From the NCBI RefSeq assembly GCF_000340215.1, contig NW_006921533.1, positions 2,902,273 to 2,966,272 of the forward strand: DNA of 64,000 nt, written 5' to 3'. Below, piece by piece: positions 53,560 through 63,690 of the stretch. Numbering within the stretch: position 1 is the stretch's first letter; each line of letters begins with the position of its first letter. This DNA is from Pseudocercospora fijiensis CIRAD86. Taxonomy: Eukaryota > Ascomycota > Dothideomycetes > Mycosphaerellales > Mycosphaerellaceae. The position numbers were made by a program, and so were the translations under genes. Below the pieces are notes generated by a model. The model saw only the letters and a program-made list of their open reading frames with translations, did not search any database and was not told where the DNA came from.

Positions 53560-55720
53560 TCGTAAAGAAGCTACTTTCAATCTTCAATATCCGACTCATG
53601 TTCTACGTCCTTATTCGACTTAAACCAGTCCCTTACACGGCCCTTATTATCGCTGTCGGCAGTAAGGTCAACGTGTATGTTATTAAGCTGTTCTTAAAGC
53701 TTAGGAGGTAGCTAGAATGCTAGTATATAGTCTAGGGGACCGAGTTCTATGCCTTCTTCTTGTTTGATTAGTTAGTCCGGTATTTAAGGGTTGAATGTAT
53801 GCTCGTACGTGACTTCTAAGACTTCCGTATCGTCCGTAGCGATATTCTCGCTACTTAGTACGCGCCTATAGTCACCAATTTGAATGCTAGGCAAGTCTTT
53901 AATCTAGATCTTCGCGTCTTCTAAGCTATTAGTTAGTAGGGTAAGCCCTAGATTGCTAAAGGTCTTAATAATAAGGTCCTTCTTCTTAACGTGGATCCTT
54001 CGCTAGGCTATTGCTACCTATTTGGTTATAAGAACGCGCCTCTCATATATAGGCTAGTCAATCTTCTTAGGGTAGTAGAAGATGTAGTCGTCGTAGGCCT
54101 CTTTAATATATAATTTAAGGAGCTTGTTAATGGATACGTCTAGTGCCTAGACATAACTAGTATAGCTACTAGGAATAAAGGAAGTAGTCGTATTTAGCTT
54201 ACGGAAGCGGTTCAACACTCGTTTAGTCTTCTATATAGCATAGACGTCTAGCGTTAATAAACGAGGCATATCTTTAGTCTCTCTAAGGCCTAGAATGTAT
54301 AAGAACTTCTAACTCTTCTCAATCCACTTTATTATAATATCCTCGTCTACCTAGGCCTTCTCTTAGAATAGTACATGAACGCTAGTGTCGTAGAACTTCT
54401 TCTCGTACTTTCTATAAGGCGTATCTAGGTAGGTTAGCTTGCTACGGAAGACAATAAGAGGCTTTCTACGCTATAGACCGTTACTATATACTTCCCCTTA
54501 GAAAGTGGCTTGTCTCTTATCCTATCTACTCTTTCCAACCTTCACTCGGACTGTTTTAGCGCCCTTGTAATTATAGGTCTCTTCGGCGCGGAAATCGAAG
54601 GGTAGTAGTAATTGATCTATATTGCTAATCTAACTAGGAGAATATCGACCCTTCGTAGTTGGATCCGGAACCTTACTAGGGCGGCAGATACTATTACGAC
54701 GGTTGAATTGAAGCTACGAGATAATAAGCAATACAAGCTCGTTAGGAGCCTTCTATACGGTCTTTGTCTTACGCCGAAGGGAGATATTCTAGCGTCGTTT
54801 ATAGCCTAAGAACTATCCCTTAGAGAACTTGAAATCCTTATATTGTAGACGACCGAAGAGCTTGTAGACCTTCTTAGGATATAGCGTAGCATATATCTTC
54901 TAAGCGGCCCTTAGGATCTATGCTCTATTAACTCTAATTCCACCTTCTCGAGCCTATATTATGCCCTTATAGAGCGCTGCCTCGAGTTGAGGATAAAGGG
55001 CTAATCTCTTGCTATTGCTAGTTTAACGACTCTTCGACTTCGAGGCGCGGATCTTGTCCTCGTTTGTATACTACTCTCTAACCTGCTTGCAGTCTAATTT
55101 GAACTTCTTTGCAGTCTTAGCAATAGACACCGGAGCGACCTTATATTTGCCTCCTTTAATGCGATACCTCGCTTTCTTAGACTTCCTATAATTGACAACG
55201 TATAGCTTAAACTCGCGAATATAGGACTTCCGCCGTATACCTATTTTAGTCTTAGCGGCAACCTCTCTTCTATTAATATTACTTTCCTCGGTTAACTCGT
55301 TATATATATCAATCGGCGCCTTAAGAAGCGGCGCCTCGTCGTCTATAGACTCGTTACTTCTATTAACCTCGCTAGCCGCGACTCGCTTTATTATTTCCTT
55401 TACGACTGTATCTTCTAAGGTTATCTGCTAGAGATTGCTAGTAAGGTCGTCCGCCGTACGCGCGCGCGCCTTACGCTTCTAGTCGCGACACCTTAACCTG
55501 CGCTTCTTAGCGGCAGTATAGCGGTGAGCGTACGCCTTTATTTTAGGTCTAGTTCTAATCGCTGTTCTACTAGGAAATGCGACGTTCTCGCTACCTACGA
55601 CCTGCTTCGAGAGCACTTCGAAATCTACTACCGGCTTCTTCGATATCGACTCCTCGCTTAGCGGCGCGCCTTCTAAATTATAACCGAAGATATTCTGCTG
55701 CTTAAGGCGTAGTATAAATG
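53560..55720 (-). mobile_element. pogo-like (CENP-B/DDE_1) transposase remnant, RIP-killed
   Basis: The minus-strand translation shows a basic N-terminus and a psq-type helix-turn-helix (SIAKTAKKFKLDCKQVREW). A CENP-B-like domain follows (LFGRLQYKDFKFSKG-stop-FLGYKRR, SLRRKTKTV). The DDE_1 core comes next (ISNIDQLLLPFDF, NYKGAKTVRVKVGKSR, PRLLTLDVYAIQKTKRVLNR, YVQALDVSINKLLKLYI). In-frame TAG codons fall where Trp or Gln is expected. The first and second catalytic Asp positions (NID, LLTLD) remain legible. Terminal repeats were not identified. Confidence 0.82.
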
Positions 55721-56105
55721 GCTTCTTTAGCCTTTTTAAAGAGCTTGCTATTAGAGTAGAAATACGCGTAGAATTAAGCCTTAGAGCCGGTCCTGCTTTC
55801 GCCGCCGCCTATAGATTAGTAGGAGCTATTAAGATAATAACAACAACACTTCAAGAGCCTAGAATATAGTGCTATATAGTAGTCTATTAACAACGAGGTC
55901 TATATACGCGAATACGTGCCGCAACAAGGTTTTCACTAGTTACTAAGCCTACCTTGGCAACTAGGCCCACCTAATAATATAAGGGTGTCTAATACAATAC
56001 AGCAATAAGCCCATGGGCAGGCTAATCAGTTTCTACGGTATAGGCAAAGGTAAGAAGACTGTTTACTCGCTGACTGTGTACTATCGAAGACAGACTATAG
56101 ACAAT
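55721..56105. other. Right edge of the RIP island and THI5-like promoter
   Basis: RIP-type composition fades by about 55930. The last ~150 bp are ordinary and must contain the THI5-like promoter, so this gene sits directly on the island border. Confidence 0.5.
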
Positions 56106-57020
56106 ATGGCGCCAACGAAGATACGTATCGCTCTTGACTGGACGCCGAACACTATCCATAGCGGTCTGTACCTTGCGAAAGACAAAGGACCATGCCACAA
56201 ACATGGTCTGGAGGTGGAGCTTCTCCCGCCAGATGCTGAGTATACCAAGACGCCAGCTAAAAGGGTGGAAGCCGGAGAGGTAGACCTGGCAATCTGCCCA
56301 TCTGAGTCTTGCATTGCGTACAACGAAAATGGCAAGATGAAGTTACAAGCCATTTATGCGATTCTGCAAAAGGACGCGTCGGCCATTGTAAGCACGAAGC
56401 TGAACAGCATGAAAGAATTAGGAAATGGAAAGAAATATGGAAGCTACAACGCGAAGTACGAAGATGCCATTGTCACAGCGATGATCCAGAAGGATGGAGG
56501 AGACTCCGAGAAAGTCCAAGTTGAGCGCAACCACGGCAAGCTGAGCCTCTTCGACGCTGTCAAAAATGGTAGTGTCGATGCTACTTGGATATTCGTGCCT
56601 TGGGAAGGTGTTGAGGCGCAGATGGAGCATGTCGATACCAAGCACTTCCTGCTCGAGGACTATGGCATTCCCTACGGCTACTCACCCGTCATCGCTCGTA
56701 ATGCTGCAAAGAGTCCGCCCGGCGAGGTCTTATCTGCTTTTATTGCGGCCACTAGAGAGGGATACGAGCATGCAATGAAGCATCCTCACGAGACAGCAGA
56801 CATTCTCCACCATATCACGACGCCACAACGATCGAAAGACTTCTTGCTCATGAGCCAGACGAGCATCAATTATTACTACACCGATCTTGGACTGAAGCCA
56901 GGCTTCATGGACTCGACCAAGTGGACGGCGTGGTTGAAGTGGTTGAAGTATCATAATCTTTTGACTAGGCCCGAAGAGATCAGAGAGCAGGACATATTTA
57001 CCAACGAGTTTGCCAGGTAA
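56106..57020 (+). CDS. NMT1/THI5-like (SsuA/THI5 fold) protein
   Basis: The protein has the periplasmic-binding-protein type II fold shared by yeast Thi5 and bacterial pyrimidine-precursor binders. Visible motifs are IRIALDWTPNTIHSGLYLAK at the N-terminus, EAGEVDLAICPSESCIAYN, and DATWIFVPWEGVEAQ. It lacks the CCCFC iron/active-site motif of true HMP-P synthases, so it should not be called a suicide pyrimidine synthase. Binding or processing of a thiamine-pyrimidine precursor is the nearest guess. The frame allows an ATG at 56013, but similarity starts at MAPTKIRIALDW, so I choose 56106 (304 residues, one exon). It has no signal peptide. It adjoins the transposon island. Confidence 0.82.
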   Translation: MAPTKIRIALDWTPNTIHSGLYLAKDKGPCHKHGLEVELLPPDAEYTKTPAKRVEAGEVDLAICPSESCIAYNENGKMKLQAIYAILQKDASAIVSTKLNSMKELGNGKKYGSYNAKYEDAIVTAMIQKDGGDSEKVQVERNHGKLSLFDAVKNGSVDATWIFVPWEGVEAQMEHVDTKHFLLEDYGIPYGYSPVIARNAAKSPPGEVLSAFIAATREGYEHAMKHPHETADILHHITTPQRSKDFLLMSQTSINYYYTDLGLKPGFMDSTKWTAWLKWLKYHNLLTRPEEIREQDIFTNEFAR

Positions 57021-57314
57021 TGAAGTGAAGGTCTGTTGGCTCTTCCTCAGGTCCCGGTGCCGGGATGCTCGGCGTTGACAACATTTTCATCATGTTTCCT
57101 TTTTTGGCATCTCCTTCCTTTGATAATGATGTACGATTAAATGGCCGTGGTTGCGGAATGCATAGAACATGCCATTCATATTCGGCAACGGCTACTTTTG
57201 GACCTCGGCTGCCGTTGCCGGACCCATTTCTGCAGCGCCTTGAACATCAATGCGGACAACGTCGAAAGATGCTCAACTCCATTGCTAAGACTCGTCAATG
57301 AGACAGTTCTCGCC

Positions 57315-57972
57315 ATGGCGCTAAAAGATGAAATGACCAGAGTGCTACTGCAAGGCGAGGCTCGAGCAAAGGTACACTTTCATTATCAGCTGAAATACAA
57401 CGGCAATGGCTTACCTTCGGACTCTATAGTATGACAAGATGGAGGGCAGCAACTTCTTGCTCCCTTGGCTGGACATCGTTGAAATCGTCGAAGCGGAGAA
57501 GATCTCAGACACATTGTCAAAGGCGACATTTCGATTTCCTGGTAAACGATAGAGAAGTCTTGACCGAAAGTCCCAAATCATTCTGACTACATCAGTACAA
57601 CCTGAATTCTTGAACCCGATGGGCACTCTCCATGCAGGAGCAACGACGGCGTTCTTCGAATGTGCTACCACTTGGGCACTGTATCCTATCGCCAAGCCGG
57701 GTTTCTGGAAGTCGCTGGGCATTTGTCGAACCATCAACTTCACTTTTATGCGTCCAGCTATGCCTGGCGAGGTATTGCTAATGGAGTGCGAGGCAAGTGG
57801 CCTGAGAGTCCACGTTTTCGATCATTCGTCCGGCTGACTGTTGATAAAGACTGTCCATGTTGGAAAGAGGATCGCCATGCTTCGGGCAGTGATGAAGCGT
57901 GAAAAGGATGGGGCCGCACTAGTCACCTGTGAGCATAATAAGTATAATGTTGATGCTGATATGAAATTATGA
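57315..57972 (+). CDS. Hotdog-fold acyl-CoA thioesterase (PaaI-like)
   Basis: The product probably hydrolyses acyl-CoA thioesters. Four exons (57315-57371, 57430-57541, 57596-57792, 57850-57972) encode 162 residues with all phases matching. The splices read ARAK|YDKMEGS, FRFP|VQPEFLNP and LMECE|TVHVGKR. The catalytic hotdog motif is NPMGTLHAGATTAFFE, and FTFMRPAMPGEVLLMECE forms the central strands. The third intron (57793-57849) begins GCAAGT, a GC-AG intron; ignoring it truncates the protein, and the flanking match to the family is excellent. The start ATG has a good context (CGCCATGG). An additional upstream exon cannot be excluded. Confidence 0.87.
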
Positions 57973-59004
57973 AATGCCGGTCGGTAACGACGACAAAGCA
58001 GTGAGCAAGAGGAGATGTTCCAGTCAGAATAGACTATTTTGTTTGCTTCTATCAATGATCGCAGGTGGAGGACCAAGCCCATACATAGATAATGCAAAAA
58101 AGAAGAGCGATGACTGCCTCCACCCCTACAGAGATTTCATTAGAACAGTTTATACGTCAAACGTTTGAAAACCGAACATACCGGATCGAACGAGGGACCT
58201 TTGCATAATCTTGTCTACAACATACAAGTGCAATGCTCTACCACTGAGCCATAGAGGCGCTTAGTCAGCAAATTTTTGCAATGTATATATAGTGTGTTTG
58301 TTTGCAAGTTCTGGTTTGAGTACGCTGGAATATCGGAACGATTGCGAAGCTCAGTGCAAAGAAGTAATATGGGTTTGACGAAGCTTGCCACGAGCAGAAA
58401 CTAGTCCATCACGAAAGCATGATGTAAATGAGTGAACATGTTGCCTTCTTGAGCGATGCATCACATGCCAGCGGGCATGTGCTACCGATGTAAGAGAGTA
58501 TGTGTCATGCTCGACCTTGCTGCCTATTTCTTTCCTTGGATGCCTTGTTCGTCGTACGGAGCTTTTCCTACCAAGTTACATGGTCAGCAAAAAGACCATC
58601 TAATAACTTTTCAGCTTGGCCATCTGCGATCGATAAAGCAATGAGTAAAGCGGGATCGTCAACAGGACTGGAGCCATGTCGACAGCGAACTGGATCATGA
58701 AGACAGTCGTCCAGCCATTCATAGGGAAGATATTATTCTAAGACATGCCGCTGAGCAGCCGCTCGCTTGAGGAGATGGGAGCCGCTGTAATCTTTTTCGG
58801 GCGAGATCATGATTGTCGGCAGTTCTCGGCTGCATAAATTTCCACTCGACCGCATCGGGGACGCTCATAGCCTCGACCATCGATAGTCTTATCGATATCC
58901 ATATACCATGCTGTATCTTCTTGACCCGCGGACACACGTGATAATACATATGATGCGCTGGCGCTCAGCCTGGCGGTCCAGGAAGTTCGCAGGTCTGGGA
59001 TCCC
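57973..59004. other. Intergenic, contains a damaged tRNA-Thr
   Basis: About 1 kb without a protein gene. The tRNA-like sequence on the minus strand is listed separately; the remainder shows nothing recognisable. Confidence 0.5.
58171..58258 (-). tRNA. tRNA-Thr(TGT) with intron; 3' half apparently damaged
   Basis: The minus strand reads GCCTCTA TG GCTC..GAGC A, a perfect acceptor-D-arm start. It is followed by anticodon stem TTGCA, loop CTTGTA and a 16-nt intron after position 37, with the 3' stem TGCAA closing the arm. The anticodon is TGT. The variable loop and TTCGATC T loop follow. However, the T stem pairs at only about three of five positions, and the 3' acceptor strand (TGTTCGG) does not complement GCCTCTA. 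It is therefore a 3'-degenerate tRNA or pseudogene. Confidence 0.6.
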
Positions 59005-60306
59005 ATGAACGCACAGTCTCAATTATCGTTTCGATCGCGATTGCTCTTTCCTTCACGCTTCGAGTCCAGGCAGCGCCATTGGGAAACTGCGTCTCGGCCA
59101 TTGGATGACCAAAGACAAAGAAAATATTGGACTGGGAATCTTTCTCCAAGCATGATACCAATCGCGAAGAATATGCCTACCAATGGCAAGGCCAGACTGG
59201 GTGTGCCGCGAAGACCACATCATCACCGCACTCCAACGTTTCCAAGCTATCACAGCATGAGGAAGAAACCCAGAAGATGGCCGCTGGTCATCCGCTTTGT
59301 CAAGGGCGCAATACACGCCGATATTGCTCTTCCAGTCATGCTCCATGCCGCCTTCACCGCCCTCATCTGCTATCTCGATTATAGCTTACAGGGCCATCTT
59401 GGCATTCCATCCGCCACCATACCGAGCCTCAGTATCGTTGTCGGTCTGATGCTTGTGTTCAGGAATAGCACCAGCTACGACCGGTTCTGGCAAGGCAACC
59501 AGCTTTTCACAACGCTGGAAACGAACATCCGCAATCTGACGAGAAGTTTCTTGGCCTGCAGTTACAAGACTGGAGGACCGCCTCCTACTCCAGCACAGCG
59601 TGCCGACACGGAGCGTACCGTGAGGCTTTTGCTAGCACTCATCTTCGCAGCCAAAAACCATCTGCGTGCCGAGTGGGGACAGACCATTCCTCTGCTCTTG
59701 CCGAGGACAGAAGTCGAGCGCGTTCGCCGGGAAAGTGTCAGTGTCTATAAAGCAGAATACGACCAGCTTTTGCCGCCTGGGACCAGAGGACATGAAGAAC
59801 AAGGACTTGGTCTGGTGCTTCAGTTGTCTGTCCAAATAGAAGGATACATCAAGCGCGCCCACGATCTAGGCTGGTTTCATTCACCGCAGGCCAGTCAGAT
59901 GACTGTGCAGCTCAACACTTTGGTCGCTGCATATGGCAGCATGGAGACGATACACCTCACGCCTCTGCCAGTTGCTTACCTCATACATATGCGGCAAGTG
60001 TGTGCTTTATTTTGCTGTGTGCTGCCTTTTGCGTTGGTGAAGGAGATGGGGTGGTGGTCTATCCTCATGGTGTCGTTCATCGCATTTACACTGTATGGCA
60101 TTGAGGCCATTGGCGCCCAGCTCGAGGATCCTTTCGGCTATGACAGGGCCGATATAAAATTAGACGCCATTGCGGAAGATTTGAGAGTGGAGACCTTGGT
60201 GCTCTTGGAGAACTGGAAGAGGGGCGGTGATATGTTCACAGCACCTGGGCAACACGAGAACGGGCAGTCAAATGGAATGGAAGGTTCTGCAAATCTCATG
60301 GGCTGA
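59005..60306 (+). CDS. Bestrophin-type (RFP-TM) anion channel
   Basis: Bestrophin/UPF0187 proteins form pentameric chloride channels. The frame from 59005 gives 433 residues in one exon. The N-terminal ~90 residues are Arg-rich and uncertain; alternative in-frame ATGs at 59152 and 59257 would begin nearer the conserved core. Conserved features are RRWPLVIRFVKGAIHADI, a first helix pair to YLDY, and SLSIVVGLMLVFRNSTSYDR with the family signature FRN..SYDRFW. Then come NIRNLTRSFL, TPLPVAYLIHMRQVCALFCC and the closing FTLYGIEAIGAQLEDPFGYD, with the Glu/Asp signature near the pore. It is probably in the plasma or an organelle membrane. It has no close partner in the window. Confidence 0.85.
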   Translation: MNAQSQLSFRSRLLFPSRFESRQRHWETASRPLDDQRQRKYWTGNLSPSMIPIAKNMPTNGKARLGVPRRPHHHRTPTFPSYHSMRKKPRRWPLVIRFVKGAIHADIALPVMLHAAFTALICYLDYSLQGHLGIPSATIPSLSIVVGLMLVFRNSTSYDRFWQGNQLFTTLETNIRNLTRSFLACSYKTGGPPPTPAQRADTERTVRLLLALIFAAKNHLRAEWGQTIPLLLPRTEVERVRRESVSVYKAEYDQLLPPGTRGHEEQGLGLVLQLSVQIEGYIKRAHDLGWFHSPQASQMTVQLNTLVAAYGSMETIHLTPLPVAYLIHMRQVCALFCCVLPFALVKEMGWWSILMVSFIAFTLYGIEAIGAQLEDPFGYDRADIKLDAIAEDLRVETLVLLENWKRGGDMFTAPGQHENGQSNGMEGSANLMG

Positions 60307-61304
60307 GTACAGAGCGAGGACTATGCCGAAGTAAACGACTCAGACTTCTCGAGCGCGACGAGCGGCATTTCCTCCATTCCTGCTATTCTCTGCCCTTCAT
60401 CGAAGCACGTCTTGTTGTGCTTCTCTTTCCTTCCTTGCGCTTATAGTCGCTTTAGAGACAGACAGCTCAGCTCTTTGGGCTTATCATAAGAGCCTGTTCA
60501 TGCATCACCCGAGCCTGTAGCCGCGGTGGCTGCGTAGCGCTCAAGCAATTCCAAAGCCTCCGGGAGAAAGAGTATAGAGACGACATCAAGTCGATCAGAA
60601 TCAGATGACTCCTCGAAAGTGCAACTGATTTGTGCCGAACACTCTCAGCATTCTCGAGTTGTCGATTTCATCCTTGCTATGCTTGAGGCTGCCGATATCA
60701 CTTGGTGCTAGGTATGAAGTGAGCTGCCAGCCACCGATGCGCGGCCTCAACAACAGTGAAAGGCTCGAAAATCATGCTGGAGTGGCAAGGATCCTGAGGC
60801 GCTGGAATGGCGGTAGCCGATTCTCAAGGCATGCGTGTTGCAGTGTGCAGTGTGCAGCGTGTAATGCATGTCGCGCTTGCCTGCGAACATCTGCATGTAT
60901 CAGAGCGAACAGTAGTTCATGCACAAGAGCTGGGCTCATGATAGGCCTGCGCCTCCAGTGATGGCTGGAGCGGCTCACTTCATCATGGCCATGAACCCGA
61001 TGTTCACGAAGCAAACACGTTCATGCAAGCCGCCGGCGCAACTTCCGACGGGTGCCTGCGTGCAAGTGTGCACTTCTGATGCATCTGACGGCCAATGTCT
61101 CAAGTCAAAACCGACTAGGACCGCTTGGACCTGGCTGGGCTCTGGAGGAACAAAGAATGGGCGGTCAAGGGCAGTCTGCCATCGCTGCTGCGAACTGCTG
61201 TTCTCCCGGTGGATATCTTTCTGCCTCATTCCTCCTGCCAGCTGGTACCACGGCAGCTATCTCGGACTGCAGTACAGCGACTTTCTGCAACAGATCCGGA
61301 TATC
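60307..61304. other. Intergenic, ~1 kb
   Basis: This lies between two plus-strand genes: 3' flank of the bestrophin gene and a long 5' region of the disordered-protein gene. Short frames have no recognisable features. No RNA gene is seen. Confidence 0.5.
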
Positions 61305-62378
61305 ATGGCCTGCGATACAGTAGACACGGCCTTCACCGATGCGTTTCTCGATGGCAGCTGGGCGAAGGACGACAACTCAGATTTCGGGTTGGGTGCAATC
61401 GCAGAATTCAACGCCGCTTCCAATCCACTGCCTGGAGATACTGTTGACCCTCAGCTCACGTTCAGCAACCCATCTACTCCACCAACGAACAATGGCGGAT
61501 TCGCACAGGACCCTTCTGCCGTGAATTCAAACCTGAACGACACTCTGAGCCCATCGCCAAATGTCTACGAAAACTATTCTTCCATGAACATCGACGCATC
61601 CAGCACGCCGTACTTCAATTCCATCGAGACAACTGCACCAGCTTACCAGCCATCTCCACTCCGGCATGAACAGCACTTCATGCATCGGCGCTCAGTCTCC
61701 GAACCACCAGCAGATATGGGCCAGAATGTGTTCTTTACGCGTTCGGATCACTACCTTGGTGAGCCAATAGGTCAGCCAAAGCCGCGAACACTCAAGAGCC
61801 TTCCAAGAAGCAAGAGCCAGCGAAGTCAACCGTATCCGCCACGTCAGCCGACCAGAAATCACCCTCACCCGCAAGCGCTACATTCACAGCCGGGATTCCG
61901 TCCTGGAGTCCAGCGTAGCCAAACACAACCGGTTCACGCCCAGCAGTATGCTCCAACAAGCTCACCCATGAATCATTACCCTCACGCCATCTCTCCACCT
62001 TGCCGTACATTCATGCAGCAGCCTCCGCTGGCAAACATGATGCACGAGCAGCAGTATACGCCAGCAACCACTACCCGCGTGTGCACGCCCGTTCCAGAGG
62101 CAGTCATGGCTAGTCCTCCGATGATCGACCCGGCTCTCAGCCAAGCTAGCACGCCGAGTAGAGTTGATAAGAGACCACAGACGGTGTCGATCCCTGTCTC
62201 ATTGGAAGAGCTGAGGAAGATGATCTTTGATGCGGTTCAGCAGGCTATTGGCGAAGGGAAGGCGCAAAGTTCGAATAAGGAGGATGAGATGTCTGAAGGG
62301 GTCAGTCCGAGGCAGCAGAGACACGTCCAGATGGAGGAGATTGAGGATGAAGATGCTGGTGTGATGAAGACTGTGTGA
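61305..62378 (+). CDS. Disordered protein of unknown function
   Basis: A 357-residue, single-exon protein that I cannot assign to a family. The upstream frame back to 61125 has no ATG, so 61305 is the start. Composition is Ser/Pro/Gln/His-rich with little predicted order. Visible elements are an acidic N-terminus (TVDTAFTDAFLDGSWAKDD), a possible phosphosite MHRRSVSEPP, a basic RTLKSLPRSKSQRSQ, and a short amphipathic helix near the end (VSLEELRKMIFDAVQQAIGE). The acidic C-terminus is MEEIEDEDAGV. The make-up fits a transcriptional co-regulator or activation-domain protein, but that is a guess. Confidence 0.65.
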   Translation: MACDTVDTAFTDAFLDGSWAKDDNSDFGLGAIAEFNAASNPLPGDTVDPQLTFSNPSTPPTNNGGFAQDPSAVNSNLNDTLSPSPNVYENYSSMNIDASSTPYFNSIETTAPAYQPSPLRHEQHFMHRRSVSEPPADMGQNVFFTRSDHYLGEPIGQPKPRTLKSLPRSKSQRSQPYPPRQPTRNHPHPQALHSQPGFRPGVQRSQTQPVHAQQYAPTSSPMNHYPHAISPPCRTFMQQPPLANMMHEQQYTPATTTRVCTPVPEAVMASPPMIDPALSQASTPSRVDKRPQTVSIPVSLEELRKMIFDAVQQAIGEGKAQSSNKEDEMSEGVSPRQQRHVQMEEIEDEDAGVMKTV

Positions 62379-63213
62379 TGGTGGTAGTACCGGTAGAGCT
62401 GCTTGATCATTTGCACTGAGCCTGTCGGTGCCTGTCAGGCTATGGGTTGGAAGTGGGGCGTGGAAGCATTAGATGGATATAGACTGCACTTGCAACCAAT
62501 AACGATCTCGAAACTTCGGCGAGATGTCTTTCCTCCCTGAATGATTTGCCTCCGTGGATGATGTGTTTAGGCAGGTTTATTACCTATGCAAATCAAGTTT
62601 GCGACAATTGTAACACCCAAAGGCTTTTTGCTATATGCCTCGATTCCTGACCCAAAATCCCGCATCGCTGGACAACACCATGAGCATGAAATTCCCAAGC
62701 GGCAACTTCAGCGCGTTGGACAGGCTGTAAGATATGAGGCACACGATAGGCATAGGGCAGTCGTCAAAAGGTCTTCAGAAAAGACTCGATCCTCAGAGTA
62801 GTCCTTTTTCAGGATCGCACGATCCGGTGATCTTAATGCGGCATCTGATTCTGCTGTTGTGTGTGCCATAAGGGTTGTGCTATTCTTTGATCCCCGGAAA
62901 ACGCCCATCCAAAACTTCCGCAAGCGCGAAAGTTATACCACAGTCTTGGAGGACCGCCAGGCGATGCGTCCTTACGGCAAAGCAGGTCACGGACCAAAAA
63001 GCATTTGGAAGACTACTCAGCGGGCTCCGCTATGCGCGCGACTGGGCATAGTATCCGATTGCGACATTCCATCGTTGGCAGGCAGATTTCTTTCAAGCCA
63101 CAGGTCCAAGACTGCATTTTTCCATGGCGAAAAGAGGAAGAAAGCAACCTCACTTCGTGAAATCGATTGTGCTGAAGCTGTTTTCCAAATCTTGCCGAAC
63201 CACTGACCTCCTC
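62379..63213. other. Intergenic between convergent genes
   Basis: About 835 bp with no supported coding frame, RNA gene or repeat. Confidence 0.5.
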
Positions 63214-63690
63214 TCACGTCTCCTCATCCTCTTCATTTTTCTTGCCCTGATTCCATACCGACCACACCTGATCGACAATCATATCGCTAAAGCTCTTTCC
63301 CTCTTCCACGTCATCTTTGATCTCCCGTTGCCGCTGAGCCTTCCAACTACCTTGCTCATAGTATGCCGAACCGATATCATTTCTGCCTTCTTTCTGGAGT
63401 TCTCCGATGACACTGGCACTGGGTGTGCTTTCTTTGGGAAGAGGCTGTCTCTGTGGTCTGGTAATTTGTTGCCATATCGACCTTCCGCTGGATTCGCGAA
63501 TAAGGTAATTGGCAGAGTACCCGGTCAAGCCAACAAGGCCGATCGTGTACATGTCGAGCTTTCGGGGTGGCAGCAGGGCGAGGATTGGGCAAACAACTAA
63601 TGTTGCGATCGCGGCATTGTGGAGCGTCTTTGCGTATCGTTCTGTCTCGATTGCTGACGGCTGCCGCTGGGGAGGCTGCGGATGCGACAT
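63214..63690 (-). CDS. Small membrane protein of unknown function
   Basis: A 158-residue protein starting MSHPQPPQRQ at 63690; the longer frame starts only with TTG. Two hydrophobic stretches (AAIATLVVCPILALL and YTIGLVGLTGYSANYLI) flank a conserved-looking PPRKLDMY. They are followed by a charged C-terminal half (KDDVEEGKSFSDMIVDQVWS). Similar short fungal proteins are sometimes labelled rhomboid-family membrane proteins, but no rhomboid catalytic GxSG is present. An inner-membrane or ER location is possible. Confidence 0.65.
   Translation of the reverse strand: MSHPQPPQRQPSAIETERYAKTLHNAAIATLVVCPILALLPPRKLDMYTIGLVGLTGYSANYLIRESSGRSIWQQITRPQRQPLPKESTPSASVIGELQKEGRNDIGSAYYEQGSWKAQRQREIKDDVEEGKSFSDMIVDQVWSVWNQGKKNEEDEET

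Noticed and set aside
54612..54809. Plus-strand 65-residue frame in the island
   Set aside because: It lies antisense to the pogo-like transposase remnant and is a shadow of that gene.
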